A DNA stretch of 64,000 nt from Variovorax sp. IB41 (GTDB lineage Bacteria; Pseudomonadota; Gammaproteobacteria; Burkholderiales; Burkholderiaceae_C). Each line of letters starts with the position of its first letter. The stretch's first letter is position 1. A model generated the notes under the pieces. It ran no database searches, was not told the DNA's origin, and was given only the letters and a program-made list of their open reading frames with translations. A program made the translations under genes and the position numbers. The stretch is taken from assembly GCF_016405905.1 (NCBI RefSeq), contig NZ_JAEFCB010000001.1, forward strand, positions 744,001-808,000, given 5' to 3'. This document shows positions 54,060 to 62,700 of the stretch, in pieces.

Positions 54060-56006
54060 TCACAGTGGGCCTGGGCGCGGCGCCTTCAAGGGAAGCCACA
54101 GCCGGAAGCGCGTCCCACCCTCAGCCGCCTCCCAGGTCACTGTCCCCCCAATGGCACGTGCCCGGCGCAGCATGTTCGAGAGCCCGTGCCCCGTGGCGCC
54201 CTCTGGCTGTGCAGAGATGCCACGGCCGTTGTCGAGCAAGACCACAGCCACACCGTCTGCCTCGCGCACCGTCGCCACACGCAGTTCAGTCGCGCCAGCA
54301 TGCTGAATCACATTCGAAATTCCCTCCTGCAGGATGCGCAGGATGTGAAGCGCACTGCGCGGGTCGAGCCATTCGAGCGGTGGCACGTCGATGACTTCCC
54401 AGCGCAGGCTCAGGCTCGAATCGCGCAGCCGAGGCAGCAGCCGGTAGCGCAGCGTCGCCAGCAACAGCAACAGGTCAGCCTCGACTGGCTCGAGCGAGTC
54501 GACCGTGAGCTTCAGATCGTCGATGCATTCGCGCAGCACCAGTGCCATCTGCGGCTCGCTGAGCTTGCCGGCCTCGGCCACCTTCAGCGCGCTGATCAAC
54601 TGGGAGCCCATACCATCGTGGATGTCCTGCATCAGCCGCTGGCGCTCGCGGCTTAGCGTTTCGCGCTGCTGCACCTCACGCAGCGTCGCGTAGTTGACCG
54701 CCAATTCAGCCTCGCGTTCCCGCAGGCGTTCGGCCAGATGGGCGTTGGCCTTCTCCACGTCGTCAACGGCGCCGACGTAGCGTCGCAGGATGATGTAGAT
54801 GAACATCAACAGGCGTGCGGTCGTCGAAACCGGCCAGAGGTAGATATCCTCCGGACTCACGAAGTAGTTCTGCATCAGCCAGTCGTGGATGGCCACCGGC
54901 AGATCGATGACTCCCACGAACGAGGCCAGGATGCCTTCGCGCGCGCCCTGCCTCCAGGCGGCCCACGCAATGATCAGCACGGCCGGGATGCCCGCCAAGA
55001 TGGTCAGCAGGTACGACAGCGGCGCCAACGCCTCCATGCCCGGCACCACCTGCAGCAACGGCATCGTCACGGTCCACGAGAGTGCCAGCAACACCAACAG
55101 CCCGCGCCCCACCCAGCGCGGCGCGCGCGGCACCAGCGTCGCGACGAAGAAATACCAGGTCACCAACAGCGCGTTGACCGAATTGACTGTGATCCAGCCG
55201 AACCACGCTGACGGGATCGGCAGTGGTTCCAGTCCCGTGTAGTAGTGCACCCCGCGCAGCACCATGAACAGTGTGTACAGCGCGAACAGCAGGTAGATGC
55301 TTTCGCGGCGGCGCAGGAGCCAGACGGAAAAAGCGAACAGCCCCAAGCCCATCACCGCGATGCTCATGACCTCGGAGATGCGCGACTGCAATGCGCTGCG
55401 CCACCGAAAGCGCGGCTCCAGGTCAGCCTTCGGGCCGACCCACGCTGTGGAGACCGCGCCGCCGGCGCTCCTGAGGCTGTCGATGCGGATGCGCAAGGTG
55501 CGCGGTGAACCGGTTTCGCGGTCCTCGTCGCCATCGACCGGCATCCAGAGCGGGAAGTTGAAGCTGTTCCATACCGTGTCGCCGGACGACTTGTAGATCA
55601 GTCGATCGTCCGCATAGACCGCGACGCGGCCGATGGTCTGCCAGCGCGGCAGGTAGAGGAACGCGTCGTGCGCCTGCACGCCGCTCAGGTCCAGCTCGAT
55701 CCAGGTGCGCAGCCACTCCTGGGCGCTGCTCGAAGGCACCACGGCACGCGGCCAGGTGTAGGGCAAGGCGACCTGCTTCCATTCGCCCGCCAACGCAGCT
55801 GCGTCGAGCTGCCTTGGCAGTTGGCCGTAGGGAGCGTCGATTGGCTGCGTAAGTACGCGCGCCTGGGTGAAGTGTTGTACGCGCGGCGCGTTTGCATCGG
55901 TCAGCGCAATGGCGACGGACGGCCCCGCCAGAAACGCGGCGGCGAGCAGCAGCAAGCCCGCGAAGGCCCGCCTAAGGTGCGAGAAGGCCCTGGCTGCGGG
56001 CTTCAT
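54060..56006 (-). CDS. NarL-type sensor histidine kinase with 7TMR-DISM-like sensor
   Basis: Inner-membrane kinase of 648 residues. After a signal-like first segment (LLLLAAAFLAGPSVAIA) comes a periplasmic domain of jelly-roll type (WKQVALPYTWPRA, WIELDLSG, LPRWQTIGRVAVYADDRLIYK), then about seven membrane helices (around 205-400), a coiled-coil (VEKANAHLAERLREREAEL) and a HisKA_3 domain with His463 (LMQDIHDGMGSQL). The ATPase has ISNVIQHAGATELR, LLDNGRG and TGHGLSNMLRRARAIGG. It overlaps the response regulator by 35 bp. Signal unknown. Confidence 0.88.
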   Translation of the reverse strand: MKPAARAFSHLRRAFAGLLLLAAAFLAGPSVAIALTDANAPRVQHFTQARVLTQPIDAPYGQLPRQLDAAALAGEWKQVALPYTWPRAVVPSSSAQEWLRTWIELDLSGVQAHDAFLYLPRWQTIGRVAVYADDRLIYKSSGDTVWNSFNFPLWMPVDGDEDRETGSPRTLRIRIDSLRSAGGAVSTAWVGPKADLEPRFRWRSALQSRISEVMSIAVMGLGLFAFSVWLLRRRESIYLLFALYTLFMVLRGVHYYTGLEPLPIPSAWFGWITVNSVNALLVTWYFFVATLVPRAPRWVGRGLLVLLALSWTVTMPLLQVVPGMEALAPLSYLLTILAGIPAVLIIAWAAWRQGAREGILASFVGVIDLPVAIHDWLMQNYFVSPEDIYLWPVSTTARLLMFIYIILRRYVGAVDDVEKANAHLAERLREREAELAVNYATLREVQQRETLSRERQRLMQDIHDGMGSQLISALKVAEAGKLSEPQMALVLRECIDDLKLTVDSLEPVEADLLLLLATLRYRLLPRLRDSSLSLRWEVIDVPPLEWLDPRSALHILRILQEGISNVIQHAGATELRVATVREADGVAVVLLDNGRGISAQPEGATGHGLSNMLRRARAIGGTVTWEAAEGGTRFRLWLPLKAPRPGPL

Positions 56007-56658
56007 GGATGGCTTCGACCTGCGAGCGCACTTCCAACTTGGCGTAGATGCGCCGCACGAAGCTCAGAACGGTGTTGCGCGTCACGTCCATCAACCCGGC
56101 GATCTCTTCGTAGCTGAAGCCCTTGGTGATGTACTCGAGCACTTGTCGCTCGCGTGGCGAGAGCTGTGCCTGCTCTGCCGCGGGCACCTCGACCGCGGGA
56201 CTCGCGGGCGTGCGCGCCTGCTTGAAGCGCGTGAGCAGCTGGCGCGCGATGAGCGGACTGATCGGGCTCCCACCGGCCTGCGCGGCGCGGATCTCGTCGA
56301 CGATGTGGCGCGGAGCACTGTCCTTGAGCAGATAGCCGGTCGCGCCGGCTTCAAGGCTATGCATCACGAGCTCCTGGTCGTTGAACGACGTGCTCACCAC
56401 CACGGCGCAGTCGGGCCACAGCCTCTGCGCCATGCGGATCACCTCGATGCCCGAGCCATCGGGCAGCCCCAGATCAACCACGAGCACATGCGCGGGCGGC
56501 AGAGCCAGCAGCGTTTGCGCCTCGCCCACGCTGCGGGCCACGCCGTGCAGTTGCAGGCCGTCGGCGGTGCGGATCGCCGTTGCCAGGGCGTCGGCGATCA
56601 GCGGATCGTCTTCGACGAAAGCAACACGGATCGTTGGCAAGGCGGGGGGATTCGGCAT
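55972..56658 (-). CDS. LuxR/NarL-family response regulator
   Basis: Regulator of 228 residues. Receiver domain with acidic pair (VEDDPL), phospho-acceptor Asp62 (LVVDLGLPDGSG) and the Lys in GYLLKDSAPRH. The C-terminal LuxR helix-turn-helix is LSPRERQVLEYITKGFSYEEIAGLMDVTRNTVLSFVRRIYAKL; in it VLSFVRRIY replaces the usual VKTHVRNIY. The kinase start lies inside its 3' end. It lies 141 bp downstream of the adhesin gene end on the same strand. Confidence 0.9.
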   Translation of the reverse strand: MPNPPALPTIRVAFVEDDPLIADALATAIRTADGLQLHGVARSVGEAQTLLALPPAHVLVVDLGLPDGSGIEVIRMAQRLWPDCAVVVSTSFNDQELVMHSLEAGATGYLLKDSAPRHIVDEIRAAQAGGSPISPLIARQLLTRFKQARTPASPAVEVPAAEQAQLSPRERQVLEYITKGFSYEEIAGLMDVTRNTVLSFVRRIYAKLEVRSQVEAIHEARSQGLLAP

Positions 56659-56799
56659 GACAGCGGCGTTTGGGGGTGCCGGATTGTCACCGAATGTGAT
56701 TCATCGCGCCCATTGGAATGATCCGTGAGGCACGCTCGCGCCGATGACACCGCCGCACACGGAGGCGGTGCATCGACGCTTGCCCGGCGCCCCGCGTCT

Positions 56800-59700
56800 C
56801 TACTTGACCGACATCGTCAACGGCGTATGCGCGACCGATCCATTCGCCTGCGGCACGTTCACGACCACCTGAATGTCGCCCTTGAAGCCAGCGGGCGGCG
56901 TACCCGTGACCTTGCCGGTCTTCGCGTCGAAACTGAGCCACGAAGGCAGCGGCTTGCCGTCGGACGTGGTGGCCGTGACACGTGTTCCCTTGGGCAGTTG
57001 ACTGGGCAGCGGCACCTGGGCAGTCACTGTCGGCACGCCGCTTTTCGTGTTCGAGACGATCGTCATCGCGCCGAGATTTGTCTGCTGCTTGCTCTTGTCG
57101 TTCTGCACGTCGACGTTGAAGGTGCCGGAACCGTTGCCGCCGCTGAGCTGCTGGTTGGTGATGGTTTTCTCGGTCCCTGGCGCGGGCGCGGGGGTGCCGG
57201 CGGCGGCGGGTGGCGCCGCGGCCGCTGGCGCAGGCGCAGGCGGCGTGCCAGACGCGGGGGGAACCGAGGCGGTAGCGGCAGGCTTGGGCGCCGGTGCCGG
57301 TGTGGTCGATGTGGTCTGTGTGGCCGGCGTATTCGGTGTAGCCGGTGTGGCTGTTGGCGTGGTCGCCGGCGGGGTTGCCGGTGCCGCCGTGCCGCCGTCG
57401 GTCTTCGGCCGCGTGCCCTTCTTCTCCGTGTCCTCGCTCGCTCCCGCGGCGGCGAACTGCGCTCCGAAGGCAAAGCCCTTGGTCGTGCTGACCGCATCCT
57501 TGATGACGACGTTTCCGCCGGCTTCCACCGATGTCGGTGCAACGCCGCTGGCCTGCGTGCCCGTCATTGTGGTGTCCCCGCCCGAACTGAAGCCGACCTT
57601 GCCGCCCTTGCTGTCGAACGTGGCGCCGGTGGCGGTGTCGCTCCTGGACATCTCCACGCCGCCCGAGGCCGACGCGCCACCGCCGACGCCTTGAGCGCCG
57701 CCTCCGACCGTGGCCGCTACCGACACCTGCACCGCGCTGCTGTCGGTCTTGCCGCTTGCGGCCTGGATGTCCAGATTGCCACCGGCCGCAACCTTGATGT
57801 CACCGCCCGCGGTCACCTGGGTGCCGGCCAGCGTGGTGTTGCCGCCGGACTTGAGCGTGACGCCTTGGCCGCTGGCAATGGTGGCGACCTGGTCGCGCCG
57901 GCCCGAGGTGTTCGACTGCCCGTAGTCGAGGCTGGCGCTGGCGCTGACCTGGTCGGCGCCAGCGGTCGCGGACGCGGTGGCGCCTGCGGATCGCGTGCCG
58001 GCCTCGAAGGTGTCGCGCGCGGCATCGATCTTCAGTGCCCCGCCTGCGGCGATGTCGATCGGGCCCGCGGCCGCGATCTTCGTGCCTTCCAGGCGGGTGT
58101 CGTTGCGCGTCACGATATTGACGCCGCCCGTGCCCGCCGTGATGCTGCCGGCCACCGCCGTGTTGGTCCGGGAGCCCGCCTGGCTGTAGTTGCCGTAGCC
58201 GCTCACGGTGCCGGTCGAGTTCACTAGGTCGACGCTGACCGCGCCGCCGACGCCGGCGGCCATGCTGTCATCGCGGGTGGTGTTGCCCGCCGCCTTGAAG
58301 TCGAGCGAGCCCGCCTCGATGTTCACGCCCTTGCCCGCCTGGATCCTGGTGCCTTCGAACACGGTCTCGTTGTTCGACCTGCTGTTGACGCTGCCGCCGA
58401 CCTGGATGGTGCCTTGGCGTGCAGTGCTGCTCGATGAAGCATTGCTCGTCGTGGCCACATCGAGCGTCATCGTGATGCCGGCGCCGGCCATGGCGCCCGC
58501 GCCCAGACCGGAATTGCCCTTGCTCACCTGGTTTGCGGAGCCGGTGTCCGACGGCGAAGCGCTGGGCGCCGCCGGCGCGGCGGCAGGTGCAGCCGCGGCC
58601 GTGGTGGCGCCGGCGCCGGTGGCAGCGGTCGTCACCGCGCCGGTTCCTGCCGTAGCGGCCGTCCCAGCAGGTGCGGCGGTTCCTGCCCCCGTGCTGGGGA
58701 CGGTCGTGCCCGGCGTCACTGTCGGCTTGGCCGGCGCGTTCGCCTCGGGGTCCAGCGTGGTCGTGGCCTGACCCCTGTGTTCGGCGCGGCCCTGGGCCTG
58801 CGCGTTCGCACTCGATTCGCCGTAGAAGCCCGTCTTCGTCTCGAATGTCGTGCTGCTGGCACTGCTGCTGTGCGTGTCCCGGGCGGCACTGCTCACGATC
58901 CTGTCTGCCGACTGGTCCAGGTTGCCCTTCACCACGATGTCGGTGCCGACGTCGGCGATGGTGTCGCGCGCGGTGCGCGTCAAATTGCCGCCCGCTTCGA
59001 TCTTCGACACGCTGGCCTTGGTGTCCGTCGTCGCGCTGTTCGACAGCGTGATGTTGGTGTACGAGCCGACCTCGCCATGCACGCCCGCGGCCGCCGTGGA
59101 CCCCACGGCCGTGCCGGCGCCGGTCGCCGCGCTGGTCTGCGTGTCGGCGCTGCCGCCGGCACTCGCATAGAAACCGCTGGCGGTCTGCATGCTGTCCACC
59201 TGGGTCTCGTGCACGTCCTCGGCCGCCCGGGTGATGATGTTCCCGGCCTTCAGCACCATGTCGCCGCCGGATGCGACGCGCGAACCCTCTACCGTCATCG
59301 TGTCGTTGACGTTGGCCTGCAGGCCCTTGCCCGCCGTGAGGTTCGAGCCGACATGCACGACGTCGCGCGTCTTCGTGTCGACGATGGACTGCTCCATGTA
59401 GCTCACGCGGTTGTCGCTCGATGCGCCCAGGTTGGCGCCTGTGCTCGCGTTGCCGCCCGGCATGCCCTGGCCCGATGCCGAGGAGTTCGCCGTGGCGCCG
59501 CCCGAGCCCTGGTTGCTGGTGCTGCTCATGAGCCCGACGTTGCTGGTGTTGACGTTGGTGTGCGAGCTCTTGGTGTCCTGCCCGGCCAGCACATCGAGCC
59601 GGTTCGCGTTGACGACGAGGTTGCCGTCCGACGCCACGTTGGATCCCTTGAGCGTCACCGTGCCGCTGGCGTCGATCTGCCCGTTGCCGCCGAAGTGGAT

Positions 59701-62700
59701 CACCGAGGCGAGGTTGCGCGTCTGGCTGGTGTCTGTCACCTTGATCTCGTGCGAGACCGCCGCCACGCCGGCCGAGGCATTGGCGCCGCCACCGGCGCCC
59801 GCTCCTGCGTTGGCCTGCGCGGCGCCTTTGCCTGCGCCCGCGGTGGTCACCGTGCCGGCATCGGTGCTGGTGTTGGTCGAGGGCCCGCCGACGTTGCCCC
59901 TGGCCTGGTTGGAGCCGACGATCTTGCCGATGCCGGTGGTCACGTCGCGCCGGTGCGAGGTATCGCTGTTGGTCCCAGCCAGCACGTTCACGTTGGTGCC
60001 GGCGACGTAGCCGTCCTTGGCGATCGCCAGCACCGAGCCTTGCAGCGTCACGTCACGGCCGGCCACCACCGCGCCGTCGCCGCCCACTTCCACGCTGCCG
60101 CCGTTGTTGCGCGCCGAGTTCTTGTTGATGGTCGTCTTCTGCACGCCGAAGGCAGCGCCCCCAACGCCGATGCCCGAGCGCTTCCTGCTGATGTCGGTGG
60201 TGGTGGTGTTGTCGCGCGAGACGATGTTGACGTTGTTGCCCGCCTGCAGCACAGCATCGCCCGCCACCTTCGTCTGACTCCCGGCGATCGTGATGTCGCG
60301 GCCCGCGGCCATCGCAAGATCGCCGCCCACCTCCAGCTGCGAGCCGACCTGCCTGACGGTGGTGACGGTGGTGGCCTTGGTGCTCGAGCCGAAAAGGCTC
60401 GACGAGCGCTTGACCGTGGTGTTGCTGCTCTTGTCCTGGAGGGTGTCGAAGGCGATGTTGCCGCCGGCCGCCAGCACCGCGTCGCCGCCGGCCGAAACCT
60501 TGGCGCCTGTCACCAGAATGTCGCGCTTGGCGCTCAGCACCAGCGAATCGGTGGCCTCGATGGTCGCGGTCTTGCCGATCTGTGTGCTGCTGTTCTTCGC
60601 ATTGCCGCTGGTCACCGCCGTGGTGCGGTTGACGATGTTGCCTGCCGTCGAGGCCAGTGCCACGTTGGTGGCTTTGATGGTGCCCGAGACGTTCTTGATG
60701 TCGCCCACCGCGACCACCTTCAGCGTGTTGGACGCAACGATGGTGCCGCCGGTGTTGGTGAGCGCTGTGAGGTTCAGGTTGGCGTCCTTCACCGAGATCA
60801 CGGTGCCCTGCACCACGCTGTTCTTCGTCGCGGCCGACAGGTACACCACGGGCGCGAGCACGACCTTGCCGCCGATCTCGGTGGCCACCATCCACACCAT
60901 GTCCTGCTTGAGCGATGCCTGTTGTTCCGGCGTGAGGGCCACGCCGTAGGTGAGCTTCAGCTCGGTGCTCTGCTGCGCGGCGCTGTCCATCAGGCCCTGC
61001 ATCTGCGCCCCGGCGTTCTGGTAGCCGTCCAGCACGTCTTCGCCAGTGCGAGCGATCAGCTGCTGCTTGACCAGGAAAGCCTCGTAGCTCGCATCGCCCA
61101 GGCGCAGCACCGTCTGGTCAGGGCTGAAGCCGAGCAGACCCGCGAGGTAGTCGGAGCCCGGCGTCGTGGGCGCGACCTGGAACAGCGGATTGCTCTGCAC
61201 GAGGTAGCGTGCGTCGGGTTCCCGCGCGATCACGAAGAAGCCGTTCGGGTTGGTCGGCAGCGTGATGCGGATGCCGCCGAAGGAAGTGCCCGAAACGCCG
61301 TTGGCCGCGTTGGCAGCCAGCGTGCCGGCGGTCACCGGCCGGATGGTGGCGGTGCCGCCGGTAGCCACGGCGGCGGAGGTGGTGGCACGGCCGCTGGCGG
61401 TGCCGGCGCCGCCGGTGGGGGCGGCGGCGTTGCCGGTGGTCACCGTGCCGCCGCTCACCGATGTGGACGAGCCGGAGCCCGCGGCCACCGCGGTCGTCGT
61501 CGGTGCCTGCCTGGTGTTCACGGCATTCGCCGGGCCGGCCGTCATCGCCTTCAGGTTCTGCGCTGTCGGCGCGGGCGTGCTCAGGCCGTTGTTGATGAGT
61601 TCGAAGCCGCTGCCCGTGAGCGTGCCGGCGTAGACGCCGCCCCCCACCGCGACGCCGCTCGGCGCGACGGCCGGCAGGAGCCGGCCGTTGAGCATGGCCT
61701 CCTCCTTGGTGGCCCAGGCCTTGCTCACCGCCGGGAAGGCGCAAAGCGACTGGCAGCCGGAGAACCACTGCCCGTTCGACTGGTAGTAGTAGCTTATGCC
61801 GCCCGAACTCGTGGGCAGCGCGAGCGCGTCGTTGGTGAATGCCGCGGCAGCGCCCTGGCCCGTCAGGCTCACGTCGTTGGCCGAGAGCACCGCGCCAAGG
61901 TTGTAGAACTTGTTGAACTTCGCCACGATCGCGCCGGCGGTGATCTGCGCCTTGATGCCGGGCGTCGTCGCATAACCCGGCGAGGACGTCCACCCGGTCT
62001 GGTAGACGAGCGGCGCGTTGCTGAACACCGTCTCCTGGCCAAAGGTCACATTGGCTTGCCGCGTATCGCCGCCCAGCACCTCGTTGCGGATCGTCGTGGC
62101 CGCAAGGCTCACGGTGCCCGGCGTGCTGATGGTGCTGTTGTTGACGATGGTCTTGGCGCTCAACGCGATGCCGGCGCCCGCGTCCATCGTGCCCAGGTAC
62201 TGGGTCGCCGTGGCCGCGTTGGTGATGGTGCCCGCTGCGGCATAGCCGTAGAGCGTGCCGCCCGCGTACAGCGCGCCCCGGTTCAGCAGGTTGCCTTCAG
62301 TGGCGTTGACGATCAGGTCACCCAGCGCCGCGACGCCGCCGGTGGCGGTGTTGGTGAGCGAGGTGCCGCGCAGGCTGAAATTGCTGGCCGAGAAGATCAG
62401 CCCGATGTTGCTGAAGCCGCCCGGGCCGGTCACGGAGAGGCCGCTGTTGGTCACCGCCCCGGTGTCCAGGCTGCCCATCGAGGCCATGATGCGGCTCGTG
62501 CTGTCGGCCTGCGTCAGTGTCTCGGTGCTGATGCCCATTGCGCCGCGGGTCTGCAGCACGGCGCCCTTGCCGAGCGTGAGGCTGTGCAGGCTGAAGTCCA
62601 TCGCGTTGGCGGCCAGTTGCTCGCCATCGCCGAGCGCAAGGTTCGCGCCCACGAGCTTGAAGGTGCCCCCAGCGTAGAGCTTGCCTTCGGGCGTGAAGTC

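Noticed and set aside
53814..54656. Open frame of 280 codons beginning MDKRKDMM
   Set aside because: Only the first ~17 codons resemble anything (integrase end). The rest is antisense to the histidine kinase and looks random, so only the remnant is annotated.
56800..57550. CdiA-type toxin domain at the adhesin C-terminus
   Set aside because: No VENN motif is present; the end is Pro/Ala/Thr-rich linker followed by an Ig-like pattern, and no immunity-sized gene follows.
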